From assembly GCF_002104995.1 (NCBI RefSeq), contig NW_024468252.1, forward strand, positions 372,001-436,000: DNA of 64,000 nucleotides. The letters are read 5' to 3'. The first letter of the stretch is position 1, and each line of letters begins with the position of its first letter. The notes below the pieces were generated by a model. It was not told the origin of the DNA. It saw only the letters and a list, made by a program, of their open reading frames with translations, and did not search any database. Of this stretch, positions 1 to 11,927 are shown piece by piece. Made by a program: the position numbers and the translations under genes. Source of the stretch: Linderina pennispora. Its lineage: Eukaryota; Kickxellomycota; Kickxellomycetes; Kickxellales; Kickxellaceae.

Positions 1-1825
1 TTTGTTTTGTTGTGTTCTTAGTTGTCCCTCTGGTACCATATAGATGTTTATTTCTTCCAATAGTTCTCTTGGATAAAAACACGATAATGTAGTAAAAGAG
101 TAGCAATTTAGCTTTACGTCTCGCGCCATACCAGCTGTAAGCCTTAGATCCAGGGCACGAGCACAGGCGCTGTGGCGAAGCTGAACAGCACGTTCGGATG
201 TTTTACACACCTCAGGCAAACAGATTCTTGGGATACGCTATTATCACAGGGCCACATTTCTATAGCACGGCCACTTGCCAGTGGTCTCGTTGCGGTTGAA
301 ATGTACGCTTTCAAAGAACAAAGGCCGGATGGCTGCTGAAGGGTGCTGGCGATAACGCACGGAAGCAGCGTGCACAATGCCCTGGCCATCCATCCCTTGA
401 TACTATGTCCTGGGCTGGCACTATACTAGTCGGTCGGTCGCAAACAAGATGTGTCGGCGAATACCTTCCCCTGTTTGTCTCGCTTAACGAGCCCATCACT
501 GGACCCGGGCCGTGCTGGCTGACGTAAATAGGAAAAGAGGCGGAACCTCATATCGCGCAGGACAATAGAGGGATGGACAATGTGGTCCATATTCCATACA
601 TGGGTTGCCAGCGTGCAGAATGCTCCGCGCATGCAGCAGCAACGGCTTCTGCGTCTGCCGGAGACGATCATGGTGCATGTTTGTGTATGTGTTTTTATTT
701 CCCAGTGAAGCAGCCGTCTTCATATCCCAAGCCCCTGTGAACAAAACGCCCAAGCACCCACCGTTCCTGCCTGCCTAGCAGTATTCGCTCGCCCAGCAGC
801 CGCTACTGTGATCACTGACATACACTAGAAGAGGAAGCAGAAAAAAGCGGGGGTGAGAAGCCAGTTGGTGTCCATTAATTGCTTGTTGAGCAGTTACCGC
901 TTCGTTACAGTCAATTTCGATTGACAGCCTTGCCCTATTTAAGCGACGGTGTCTGGCGACAAGGCCTGTTGCTGCTGCTGAACTACTAGACTCCGAGCCA
1001 TTCCTTCCTTCTATCACTCCACGCCATTTCGCGCATTTCAGTTCCCCTTCCCCTCCCCTCCCTCCCCTCCCCGCTGCGTCCATATTCCCTACTGCTTGTT
1101 GTGCGTTCGCAGCAGGCCTAGCTCACCACCTAATTGTCGCAATTTCTATATCACGAAAACATTTCTTTATTTTCCATTTTGTCAGCGCTTTTTGTCGGAG
1201 CTGCAAATTGTTGGCAAATAATAGCGTGTCTCAGCTCACACGGCCATCCACACATCGAACTCTTTGGCGCCCACCAATTCAGCTCCAATTGACTATACTG
1301 CCTGCGCTAGTGTCAAGCACTTTTGCTACATGCTCTGACTTTTTCCCTTGGTGTAGCAGAGAATCGCAATTCAGCAGTCTGTTTTGACTTTGCAGAACAA
1401 GTCAAGCGGCATCCGCCTAGCACAATTGCCGTCTTCTAGCTCCTAGCAGCACCAAAACAAGCCGTTTTGCTTTTACCACTTTTGGCTTGTTTGAATTCTG
1501 ATTCCTTTCTGCGCCAGCGGAGGTAGCACCAAACGAAACGTGTGCCCTTCCCTCACTTTTTATTACCAGCCCCACATATTCGCACTTGCATACAGGCCAT
1601 TTGCACGCCTGTCAAGCATTAATACCACCTGCCATCCGGCCCTAGCCATACTCAGTCCCCCACCTCGCTACCACTCCACGCCTCAAGGTCTAGATAAACC
1701 GTGGGTGATTATTTCGGCTACTTTTCTCCTTATATTACGCGGCATCCCTTTCTACTTCCCGCGCCCTACCCTCTATCGTTTCTCAGCAGTTATTTATTGC
1801 TCTAGCCTGTTTGTGTGCTGTGGCC
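1..1825. other. Upstream region without a recognised gene
   Basis: No open frame here looks like a conserved protein. The stretch at about 1020-1080 is strongly pyrimidine-rich on the plus strand, and several C/T-rich tracts continue towards the first gene at 1826, as expected of a fungal promoter or 5' leader. The short open frames on the minus strand have no recognisable motifs and I treat them as chance. Confidence 0.5.
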
Positions 1826-4800
1826 ATGGGGATCGCAGCAATTTTCAAGCGCCCAAAGGCCACGACATCGAGCGGAACGCTGAACGACTCCGAAGTCAGT
1901 GCCAACCGGAGACGTCAGGCGAAGCGAAGCTCGGCACCATCGGGCGACATCAAGCAGCGCTCCGAGTCAAAGAAGGGTGTCTCCAGGAGTACGTCTTCAG
2001 CAGCCAAGAGGAGACACCGCACCGCCGCCCAGCCCATCGATGACTGTGAGGACCTGCCCACGCCCGACAACAGTGTTAGCGAGAGCAACAACATCCGTGC
2101 CCAGAACTCGGCGCTACCGCAGCCGAATCAGCAGCCGAATCAGCAGCCACTGGACAACCTTGGACTGAGCCTTTACAGCATAAGGACACCGCCACCTGAC
2201 CTGCTCGCGCATCAGATGAAGGAGCTTGATCCATTCGGTAAGTTCACCACTGTCCGCCCTTTTAGCACAAAAATGTAAACAGCCGCACTCGAACAATCGG
2301 CGGTTTGAAACTGCTCCTCCCCCTATCTAGGCATATCAGCCACGCGTCACTCTTCTCCATGAGGCGCAGCCGGTTTGTGTTTCGAAAACAGACCGTGGTC
2401 CATTGTGTGGGCATGCATGCAGGACTCTGTACTGCATGATCGAATCGTGCCATTTCCGCATCACTGTATTTTGCCAGCACACCCGCTAATGATCGCCAGG
2501 CATGGCTGCTGTACTGTTTTTTTACCCATGTAGCTGACAGCCCGCCGCCTCCTGCACTGACCAACTTTGAGGACCCAGTCTACATTCCGCCTCTGACCTT
2601 GACCGAGACGCTAGCTTACGAGTACACTGCCCCCAGCCAGCCGGCTACCCAGCCGGCTACTGCCGTCCGTGCTACTGCAAGTGCGTCATACGGCGGCAGC
2701 TTTGGGTCTAGTAAGCCAGCCCTGTCGCCGACCGGCAACACCGCATCTGGGGGTATGGATCTCTTGAGCGAGTTTAATGCCACTTATAATTACCTGTTTG
2801 GTACCCTGCCCCCCGATACTGTTGCGACTCCGCACAACGTCAGTGCTCTAGCCGATGGTCAGTTCAGCACGGCCACCAATTCTGGGCCCACTGCGCTATC
2901 TTGCCAGACGAAGTACCACTCTGGCTCCACAGCGCCAGCCCTTAGTGGTCTCCTGAGCCCTGTCAGCGACAAATCCGGGAAGAGCAACACAAATCATACT
3001 CAGCGTGGCGCTGGCAAGGCAAATGCTCGCTGCGATAGCGACTATGCATCATCGGTTGACGAAAAGACCGGTACTAGCGTATCCGACAGGGACTCGTCGG
3101 AGGGTGATTCGGAGAGTATGTCGTCTGGGGCTCAACGCGATGAGGAGCGTCGCCGAGAGGATGAAGAGCGCAGGGCTGTCGAGCAGCGCAATCGGCGTCG
3201 CGAGCAGCTCAAGCAGCAGGTCGCGTTTGAGCGGATGAAGGAGCGCCACCGCCGCCAGGTTGTCAGTCCTACGTCAGGTCCCAAAAGCATTGCCCGCTGG
3301 CAGCAGGATGCATCAATGAACGCTACGATCGGAAATGGGCTTGGATCGGGGAACGACACATTTACTGCTGCCCAATCAGCATTTGCCCAAGACACCCTCC
3401 ATGCCTCATACGGCACAATCAACCGCGGCTATGTGGCTGGTGCTATCCATCACTCAGTATCAAACCAGGGATACGTTGCACATGGTGGAGGACCGGTTGC
3501 AAACGCTCTGTATTCAAATGCGCAAGCCAATGCCTCAATGCCGAATGTCGGTACGAACCTTCACGACACGCAGTTTGCTGCCAACCAGACACCGGCACAT
3601 GGTACTCCAATGTCACCGCAGAGACTGCCGGCAATGGATCCGTTTGCTGCAGCTACCTGTGCTCGCATGACCGGCCAGCAGATCCAGCAGGTCAACGGCA
3701 TCTACTATATGATGCCTGGACAGCCAGGATCTGTTCCTGGACCGATGCTTCCGCCGCAGGCTGCAGCACCGCTTTCCACCATTCCGACGCACCCAGAAGC
3801 ACCTTCATACCCAGTGAAGCTTGCAATGAAGACCAAGAAGCAGAGTAATCCCTACCTGAGCGACTCTTCTGATGATGATGATAACGATGCGTCATCGCTC
3901 AACGACTCTGAGTCCAATGATAGCTCCGTCACTGGCAATCTTGACTATGAGTATGCTGCGTCTCCGGTTGGCTTCGATAAAGCCAGTTCCCAGCCGACTC
4001 ATCCTGCTCCCCTGGTCACCAACAAGAGCGAGAGCGGCTCATCGTCGTCCGACTCGGGCGTTATTACTGTCTCCAGGACAGGCTCGCAACCCATGCTAGC
4101 AGATGATGATCGCACAGTTGTGCGTGATAGTGGCACCAGCGATGCTTCGAGCGACTTGTCAAACAACAGCCAGTCCTCTTCAAAGCGCCAAGTGAGGTTC
4201 AACGAGACTGTGTCTGTCGTCTTCAACACACGCAACTCGATAACTGAGGATGACTTGGACTCCAAGAGCGCACAGATAATTGGCTACGAGTCAGATAACA
4301 GCAGCAATGCCTCCGTCGAGTTTGCCATGTCGGCAGCTAGTAGACCAGCTACTGGCCATGGAATGGCGACCAAGTCGAGCCTGAAGAAGCCGGCTCTTGA
4401 TGTGGCCAAGTTTGCCAACGACGACGCCTTTGATGCTGGCAACGCTTATAGTAGCCTGCGATACCAAATGCCAATCGACATCTCTCCTCATGCCGCTGCG
4501 TACTGGGACTTGGGAGATACAGCCACTGCTTTGAATAGCAATCCGATCCAGCCAGAAGTCCAGTGCAGCTTCGAGCCGTGACATCTCTCCTACACCGCCA
4601 AAACCCCGCCACAAGAAGAAGCACCGCATCGAGATGCAGCCTCTGCGTGATCGTGAGGCAGAGCGCGAGGAGGAGCTGAAAAAGGAAAGCAGGTCTGTAA
4701 CTCTTCACACCATTGCCCCCACACAGCCAGGCCCGCCCTCTGCCGATTCCCTCCGGTCCTGGCCCTAGTCAGCAGAGCATGCAGCATAGACAGACTGCAA

Positions 4801-5744
4801 ATGATGCAGCCTACCCCGCCGTTACTGCTGACACCATGCTTGAGGCCCGGCGTGCACTGATTGGCCACTACACGGCGCCAAATCAGCACATGCCTCTCGG
4901 TAACAACATCCCGCGTAGCAACAATCTCCCCACATCTCGCCCGCATGCATCGCAAGGCGTCAAGGTAATCAAGCCTCAGTCGTTCGCTCGCCCCAAGTCC
5001 ATCCCCGCAAATGTGCCTGCAAAAGCTCCGCAGACCAGAGCCGCGGACTGAGACCAAAAGAGCCCAAGTCAGGTACCCAACAGTGCGCGAGTACTGGAGA
5101 CCAGGCAAAGGAGCCCACCCAGCAAGCGACTAAGTCAAGGATGGAAGGCGGGAATAAGGATCCACAGTCTGAGAGTTCGCCGCGACTTGGATGGCTTTGC
5201 CCAAGAGTTAGACAGCAGCCAAGAGTTCAGCTTTGGAAACGTCATCCAGAACTTTTCGCTGACAAGCTTCGAGATCACGACTGGTAAGCAAGGCGGCATG
5301 TATATCCACTACTCTGACAGAAACAGCAGCACCAACAACATAACCGGGACTGGCCAAGGTAACGAAAGCGACGGTGATGATATACCTCTGGCTTCTATCA
5401 TCAGATCCAAGTCCGAGCCATCTGTCTACCCTGCCCGGCACTCTGTTGATGCGCATCTTGCTCGTCTGAATGCAAATGGTGATGAACAATCTCGCACCTA
5501 TGACTCGGACAACCACAACAGTGCTGCCGCTGCCGCTGATTTATATCAGCCAAGGCGTTTCTTGAGTAGAAGGCCACGAGCTGCTGACAAGGACTCGAAA
5601 GTCAATAACCAGGTCACCAAGTTTGAGAACATAAGGTCCTTCTCTATGGATAATGGCTCGCGCCCTCTCAAGAAGCCTGTGTCTGCTGCAGCTACCCAAG
5701 CGCCCCCCAAGCGCAAGTTCCGCAAGTGGGGTGGTATTTTCTAG
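1826..5744 (+). CDS. Large intrinsically disordered protein with coiled coil and PP1-docking-like motif
   Basis: I do not recognise the family. Exon 1 runs 1826-2237 from the ATG that follows a C/T-rich leader. A phase-1 intron (2238-2533, GTAAGT donor, TAG acceptor) joins it to a long exon. The protein is rich in Ser, Asn and Gln. It has a charged helical stretch around 3140-3260 (many Glu/Arg, coiled-coil-like), acidic Asp/Ser runs near 3860-3930, and a KRQVRF segment near 4187-4200 that fits the RVxF docking motif of protein phosphatase 1. The C-terminus is basic (KRKFRKWGG). The frame changes near 4567, 4735, 5047, 5058 and 5181; each is repaired by dropping one surplus base, so the segments probably form one gene. 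Function unknown; a scaffold or PP1-regulator role is only inferred from the motif. Confidence 0.6.
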
Positions 5745-7586
5745 CCAGCCTATTCTCTTACATTTCATTTCTTAATATACCCTTATTCCTCCACGACAAA
5801 CAGCATTGGACAGTTATTTACTACACATGAGCTAATTCAAGCAATTACAGAACATTTTGTCTAACATGTAGATCACCAACTATATAGTAGATGGGTCTAC
5901 TAGCAACCCCAACGCTCAGTCAGATAAGAAACAATCATTTACATGTGACACTGTAAACAGAATTGGTACTAGATATACTAAGTCTAGGTATGGATATATT
6001 TTAAACTGCAACAAGAAAACAAAGTACAAAATGCTTGCACATGTTTTTACTTGGGGTCAGCGCGCATGGCTATTTTGTGAGTGCATTATGCAAAAAGAGA
6101 GCTGTAGATTAGTACAAACCCCTTAGCAGCCAGATTCTGGATCAGTAGTGGGGACCCGCTGCAAGGCTAGTGCTTGAACAAGTTGATACGTGATATATAA
6201 CCTCAATCATGCAATTTTAAATATTAAATTCAAAAGTACCATGAACAAGTAAAAAAAATGTCTATGCCGTTATTCAGGCTGTGTGGCAATCATTAATAGG
6301 TGTATTTGTTGTATTTACATGAGTGTTAATGAAGATATGTACTGGTATTGCAGGTCCGCGATGCTACTCACCAGGCAGGCGCTGTGCATGTTTGCCAAAT
6401 GCTACTTTGGCGATATAGTGTAGAGCGTGTGACTGGACACCTTGGCAGCGTCTGCACTCGAGCACACAATCGCACATTCGACATGTCAGACACCATCCTG
6501 TCAGGCAGTAGCGATATGGACACCGACAAAGATTGCTGGGCAGTTGTTGGTAGATGCAAGGAAGGAGATGGTTTGAACAAGAATGTGCTTTGTGTCTTGA
6601 GGGATGAGATGGAGGGCGAAAATAGCGCCAGACACCGACCCTTTTATATCGTCTGGGCAGGCTTTCTCTTGGTGGGCTGCCCAGCAGGCCGAATAGAACG
6701 CGAAAATCATGAAACACGTTGCCCCCTTTTCAGCGCTTCGCCGGGCTCCCACACTGCTGCACCTGCAGCGGCGGTCATTGGCTGGCCGGGGTGCTGCGCA
6801 TGCCAAATTTGGCTTTTCCTTGGGACGCCGTTGCTGCCAGACAATGTGTAGCTGCGGTGATGGGTGATGGAGCTGCATGCAAGCCATGCATCACTGTTCG
6901 GAGTGCCAATTTGCCGCTGACCAGCACTCCTCGCTGCTCGCCTGATGCGCATTAGGCGTTACCAAAAAGTGCATTATTGCTATTTGGCTCGGTGGCCGGG
7001 GTCGCTTTGCAAGAACAAGCTCTTTCTGCGTCGGACCAGCTCAGAACAGGTGCGTGGTCCAGGGCTTTTATGGCTATTTTCACCACGACCTGGTCTGCTG
7101 ACATTTAGGTGGAGTTGGCACGAGTATACGCACATGTGCATGTGGCACCTGGGTCATTTCTGCTGGAGAGACAGCAGTGTAGCACCGACGACACCAGGTA
7201 GCTGTGGCTCACTGGCGGTTTTCTTCTGAGCAAGCCGCCCAGCATCCTCCACGTGAATAGAGGCTTTGTGCAGCACGAGATAAGGAGCCTATATCAAGCA
7301 TAGTGGGGATGCAACGCGTCGTGATAAGCATCAGCCCATTGTCTGCCGTCGATTCCGCAGAGGCTTTGGAAAGATAAGCCAGCTGGCGAACATGACAAAC
7401 ACGTCGACTCGCTTGGCTGCACCACCACACACCCTTGCTTCTAATAATGCCCCATGCTACCTGTTGTGCATCAACAGTCATCTAGAAGACAGCATGTGTA
7501 CTGAGAGAGACTATCGGCAATCAATTTCAACATCTTGCCTTTCATTTTATCAGTGCTCCATTTTCTGAGGACTCAGCAAGCCGATT
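5745..7586. other. Intergenic region, AT-rich then GC-richer
   Basis: About 1.8 kb between the disordered-protein gene and the tRNA. The first 600 bases are AT-rich, consistent with 3' UTR and spacer. The rest contains overlapping short open frames on both strands with no recognisable domain. I see no RNA gene or repeat here. Confidence 0.5.
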
Positions 7587-7670
7587 GGGAAGATGGCCGA
7601 GCGGTCTAAGGCGCTGCGTTCAGGTCGCAGTCAGTATCACTGGCGGTGGGTTCGAATCCCACTCTTCTCA
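7587..7670 (+). tRNA. tRNA-Leu (anticodon CAG)
   Basis: A complete type-II tRNA. The acceptor stem GGGAAGA pairs with TCTTCTC (one G-U) and is followed by discriminator A at 7670. The anticodon stem CTGCG/CGCAG encloses the loop TTCAGGT, giving anticodon CAG, which reads CUG as leucine. A long variable arm lies at about 7630-7644, and the T arm GTGGG-TTCGAAT-CCCAC supplies the B box. There is no intron. A T run follows at 7672, as expected for a Pol III terminator. It lies about 300 bp outside the part of the left inverted-repeat arm that can be seen in this window. Confidence 0.95.
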
Positions 7671-7969
7671 GCTTTTTGCACTCCCTTTTTGGCAACCTGT
7701 GACCAGCAGGATCGCCCAACCCAACATCGCTATGCTGAATCCACCCCTAGAGCAGAATTCTTGGTCTCTTTTGTATGTGGATTGCTTTTTTACTGCAATG
7801 CCTTGAATGGCAGCTGATCCCAGTGGACCAGCGCAGTAGTCGCTTTTGCTTTCCCCTTCACAGAATTAATTGCGTCCTCTTACGCACCGGTAGCTCTTTG
7901 CTCAACCTTTGTTCGTAGTGCTCGCCTTCAGAAATGGGCAAGAGAGCACAGCACACATGTTTAAGGCCA

Positions 7970-9700
7970 CTAGTAGAGTCTAAAGTAGCGGCTGATCTCT
8001 GAGTACTCGCATACAACAGCATCCGACTGTATCCGTTCTATATTGCTTCGGATTTCATCGGCATGCTCAGTATCCACGGCAAGTTGCTGGAGTGCCGGAA
8101 GAGAGAGAAGCAATCTAGATATGGCTGCTTCATCGAAATAGCCTGTGGCACGCATGCCGAAAACCTGCAAGCTCTTGCTCGTTGTCCGGATGTCGCTCGA
8201 AGTCTGTAGATCGTCCAGCCGGATAGCGTCATGACCAGTTGGTGGAATAGCGTCGCAAGTATCCTCCGACATGTAGCTCTCTCTCCAGTAGTAGGAATCC
8301 CTATCACCTGGGTCCATTGTTGTGCATGAAATTCGGAGGTATTTCAGTAGGACCAACTGTCCCAGCAGCTGTTTGATGAGTGTCATTGGCGCGATGTCTG
8401 TGTCCAACGAAAGACATACGAGGCTCTGCCAGCAAAGGCGTGTTGGAAAGGGCACCATGGTCTGAAGTAGAGCTCTCCGAACCGAGGAGTCAGCTAGATA
8501 GAACCGGGTGACAAAGTGTGCAGGATCATTCACCTTGCTATCTCCACCAGGTAAAATAGTCTTTAGGTGAAGGCAGCTAATGTTGCGAATAATGCCAGTG
8601 TCGATTTGGGCGAGTTTACGGTAGTTCTCGTTGATCTGCAGCAGCCTCAGCGGCGCGTTTTGGAATGAGGAGTATGCATCCCGATACACACCGGTGGATT
8701 GGCTAACCAGCAGCTTTGAGAGTTTTGGAAATGTGCGCAAGAGATGGGCAGGAAGGGCCAGGGTTTGCTGCTGAGAATCAGACCCGCTCTTAAAGTGGAG
8801 CTGGAGTTCAGTGAGTCGGCTGAGAGGACCCGTCCAAGTGAAGCCATGTTTAAAGATTCCCACCGGCACCTCGTTCTCTATATTAAGCAGTCTCAACTTC
8901 CGAAGGTTCAAACACTCAAAGTATACCTCAGGTGCAAGAACCCGGAAGCAGCTCTCGTCAAGCTCAAGTGAAGCCAGAATAAGAGTTGCTGGCGCGTGGA
9001 ATGTCAAAGTCGTTGGCTGGAAGCACTGGAGAGAGGAAAGGCGGCGAGCAAATCTCGAGAGTAGCGTCTGGTAGTGTGGTGATATGGTATAGTTGAATGG
9101 TTCGGGTGTAGTAGGAGAGGGAGGGGCTTCCAGAGTATCATCGGTGTGTGGGGGAATAGCTGCATGTAGCCCAATTGCTTTCAGGGTTTGGTAGCTGTGC
9201 CGAATGAAATCGAAAAAGGCATTGGCATCTTTCTGCATGTCCAAAGTGCGACTGTCGGTTCCTGACCTTAAAATGCCTTTGCCATAGAATTGGATCGTGC
9301 TCAGCCTATCCCAGGGTGGTGATGTGAGACCAAGGGCACCAAGTGCGGTTGTGAGTCGGAGGGGTCCAGTGTAGTCGTCGCTCATGATGACACGCAGAAT
9401 GGTTGGCAAGTGTGGGTTTTGCTGACAGAGGAGCGATGTGATGTTGGAAACCCACACTACCTGCCTGACATCCTTGCTGCGCTGCTCAGGATGGGTGCGT
9501 ATAATCGTTCGCTGGACAAAAACAAACCGATAGGCATGTGGTGGCATACAAGACTTCCAGTGGCGGCAGACGGTGGCGATGCGCATTGCCTCCCAGTAAT
9601 CAGCGAGGACAGCATGCTCGTGGGTTATGTCCTGGCACAAGAAAGCTATTATTCTGGTAAGAATGTTGGCAGGCAGCTCGTTAAGGGTGTGAGTAGGCAT
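7970..9700 (-). CDS. F-box-like / leucine-rich protein (left copy)
   Basis: A 576-residue protein. The N-terminus (LNELPANILTRIIAFL, then a helix ending VCRHWKS) has the pattern of an F-box, the motif that binds Skp1 in SCF ubiquitin ligases. The rest has irregular leucine-rich segments such as LRKLRLLNIEN and LTELQLHF, as in fungal F-box/LRR proteins whose repeats bind substrates. A TATA-like TATAAAAA lies 67 bp upstream of the ATG (minus strand, 9767-9774). It is transcribed divergently from the orphan gene at 10637. The right-arm copy (62267-63997) has the same length and I see seven amino-acid differences between them. The substrate cannot be predicted. Confidence 0.75.
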   Translation of the reverse strand: MPTHTLNELPANILTRIIAFLCQDITHEHAVLADYWEAMRIATVCRHWKSCMPPHAYRFVFVQRTIIRTHPEQRSKDVRQVVWVSNITSLLCQQNPHLPTILRVIMSDDYTGPLRLTTALGALGLTSPPWDRLSTIQFYGKGILRSGTDSRTLDMQKDANAFFDFIRHSYQTLKAIGLHAAIPPHTDDTLEAPPSPTTPEPFNYTISPHYQTLLSRFARRLSSLQCFQPTTLTFHAPATLILASLELDESCFRVLAPEVYFECLNLRKLRLLNIENEVPVGIFKHGFTWTGPLSRLTELQLHFKSGSDSQQQTLALPAHLLRTFPKLSKLLVSQSTGVYRDAYSSFQNAPLRLLQINENYRKLAQIDTGIIRNISCLHLKTILPGGDSKVNDPAHFVTRFYLADSSVRRALLQTMVPFPTRLCWQSLVCLSLDTDIAPMTLIKQLLGQLVLLKYLRISCTTMDPGDRDSYYWRESYMSEDTCDAIPPTGHDAIRLDDLQTSSDIRTTSKSLQVFGMRATGYFDEAAISRLLLSLPALQQLAVDTEHADEIRSNIERIQSDAVVCEYSEISRYFRLY

Positions 9701-9766
9701 CTTTGGGAGGGATTGGAGCGGAGGAGGATTGGATGATTCCAGTGTACGCCATGGCGACCACTTGGG

Positions 9767-9774
9767 TTTTTATA
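9767..9774 (-). promoter_or_regulatory. TATA-like box of left F-box gene
   Basis: TATAAAAA on the minus strand, 67 bp before the ATG at 9700. The same octamer is at the same distance in the right arm (62193-62200). Confidence 0.5.
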
Positions 9775-10554
9775 CTTGTTCTGTAGCGCTGGATGAGGGC
9801 TGTGCTGTCCCCTGGGTATTGCAGCGACACACGTCTTCCTTACTGAGACACGTATCTGGATAAAACAAAAATGCACAGAAGGTCCTGGAGACGTAACGTC
9901 TAACCCTATGGCCATCGAGGAAGCAGTGCCGTGGGAGCCAGCTTTTATCCCGCCATGCACGTGTGCAGCACCGAGTCGAGCCATGTGGGTCTTTGTAGGC
10001 TAGAAAGGATTGTGAACGTGCTGCAGTACCTGCTGTGTTCATGGCTGGGCGATAGAATGGGAATCAGATTTGATCCAATTATCCCTATTTGGCTTTTTGG
10101 TGAAGGAAAGGCTTAAGGTATCCTGTCTCTACCACCTGGACAGCCATAGATGCGTGCCATTTTTATGTGAAAATCGGCAGAGCTAAGTAGTGCACTGGTG
10201 CTCTTGCAGTCAACACGGGCTCCGCTGGCTGCATCTACTTGTAACGATCGTACGTCACTCCAAAATTCATGTCTGAGCTATGTGGCCATCGGCTTTCAGG
10301 TACCGACTGTACTCTGTCTATAGACACATACCACCACGGCACCACCTGTGTGTGGTATTGCAGAGTATAGAACTACTACAAATGGAGTCAATGTCAAAAT
10401 GGCCCGTCTCTGTACTGCGACACCTAGAAAATCTGCGCTCAACACAGCAACCGGGTCTGGAAATCTTCTTGGAACCAAAATAATCTGTAAATCCCAAAGT
10501 GAAACACCACTCGGCAGGGACATCCTCCGCAGCCATTCCACCGCTCGCGTCGAT

Positions 10555-10562
10555 TATAAAAG
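10555..10562 (+). promoter_or_regulatory. TATA-like box of left orphan gene
   Basis: TATAAAAG, 75 bp before the ATG at 10637 and conserved in the right arm (minus strand, 61405-61412). It lies inside the open frame that extends upstream of 10637 and so supports the downstream start codon. Confidence 0.5.
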
Positions 10563-10636
10563 ACCGGGGGCTGCCGCTTACTCTCACAGATTTGTTCATT
10601 ATTTTTGTTACAACTTCGTTTTCCTATTGCCTTGCC

Positions 10637-11737
10637 ATGGTTTCAACTTACCTCCCGGCCCACGTTGATCGCAGTGCCATCCGCCCTTGCATTGTTGACA
10701 TGAGGGTGCCATTCATCGATATTAACAGCGAGAAACAGGCCGTCCAACAGCAGCGAGCGCACAAATCACCGTTCATCGTGCTAGAGAAAGACTACTTCAC
10801 AGTCTACAATGTAAATGGTGGCCCATTAAAGTGTGACTATATCTCCCGGAACTATATCACAATGATGATGCGGTACTACCCTGAGCGCCCTGGTATGTGG
10901 TGTTGTTTTCAGGTGCGTAATGGTCTGACTTTCAATCCCGAGCCACCAGCTATCTACTTTATTCACGAAAAGTCCAGCAATATTTTGATCGAGGACCCAT
11001 CAGAATGCAACACGGTCTTGATATATTACAACGAGAAGGACATTGCGAGGTTTGCAGCGACAACAAGGGCTGCAGATGGCTGCTGCAACCATTTCTTTGT
11101 TGTATATGAGGATGGAGTCGAGCAGTGCTTCGATGCCAATAATCCACAGAGCAGCTACACTTTCCCACGCACCCTCAAATTCGCGTTCTTACCGGCAGTG
11201 AGGAAGGGCGTTGACGCGATTGAAAGGTTCAAGGATGAGGACAGGCTGTTTGAGGAACGCCAGATATTCAAGCGCCTGCCAGACGGAGGATTCAAGCTAA
11301 GGGACATTAATGGCGCCGAGGTTCATGATGGCGAGGAGTTTTCATTGGTTGTCAAATTCGATGACGATGACGAACGCGAGTTTGATACATATGCTCTCGA
11401 GATATACGAAGGCGAACTCATGGCTAGGCCAATCCTTGACACTCTATTCACTTGCGAGACAATCGAAGGCATTATGTACCTGAATTACAATGGGCAGTAT
11501 CTACACTGCCCTGATGATAAAGATGGTAGCATAGTTGTCTCCCCAGAGCTGCCCGAACGGTCCGACCGTCTTCAAATTAATTATGATGGCGCGGACATCC
11601 TCCTGACCAGGTGGGACACATCAGATTTTGCTATCTATGAATGGGTTAAGGCATCGGTAGGATGCATTGCACTCCATGGTAATTGGTATGAACAGCGCCT
11701 TTATGGTGCAGTGCGACTTCAGCTCATCAAGGTATAA
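10637..11737 (+). CDS. Orphan-family protein, possible C-terminal beta-trefoil (left copy)
   Basis: A 366-residue protein that I do not recognise. I chose the ATG at 10637 because the upstream extension starts with GTG and contains a TATA box, and because the third paralogue also starts near this point. There is no obvious signal peptide or membrane segment. The N-terminal half has a conserved core (HVDRSAIRPCIVD, later FIDI). The C-terminal part has a strand-rich YLNYNGQYLHC region with a basic KRLPDGGFKLRD segment before it, which resembles a beta-trefoil-like fold by eye only. Copies are at 60230-61330 (near identical) and 49189-50334 (diverged, broken). Divergent pairing with the F-box gene is kept in both arms. 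Function unknown. Confidence 0.75.
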   Translation: MVSTYLPAHVDRSAIRPCIVDMRVPFIDINSEKQAVQQQRAHKSPFIVLEKDYFTVYNVNGGPLKCDYISRNYITMMMRYYPERPGMWCCFQVRNGLTFNPEPPAIYFIHEKSSNILIEDPSECNTVLIYYNEKDIARFAATTRAADGCCNHFFVVYEDGVEQCFDANNPQSSYTFPRTLKFAFLPAVRKGVDAIERFKDEDRLFEERQIFKRLPDGGFKLRDINGAEVHDGEEFSLVVKFDDDDEREFDTYALEIYEGELMARPILDTLFTCETIEGIMYLNYNGQYLHCPDDKDGSIVVSPELPERSDRLQINYDGADILLTRWDTSDFAIYEWVKASVGCIALHGNWYEQRLYGAVRLQLIKV

Positions 11738-11927
11738 ATAAAACGTATCTTCTACTCAGCTGAACTCTAAGAAAGTGAGGAAGGTTACATGATAGACGTC
11801 GTTTACAGCGTAAGCCCCCTGAGGAAATCTCTACGCACACCAACAAACCAACACATTCAAGGTGTTCCGTATAACGATGAGTCAAAACAGCAGAAATGGG
11901 TGTGGCAATTCGGATACAGTAGCAATG

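Noticed and set aside
4693-4726. A 34-bp intron with GT...AG ends in gene 1
   Set aside because: It keeps phase but is shorter than usual spliceosomal introns. A single surplus base near 4735 explains the frame change as well and matches the neighbouring errors.
6348-6851. A 167-codon plus-strand open frame
   Set aside because: It has no motif and overlaps several equally long frames on the other strand. Nothing distinguishes it from chance.
7585-7817. Two open frames over the tRNA-Leu
   Set aside because: They read straight through a complete tRNA and have no protein features.
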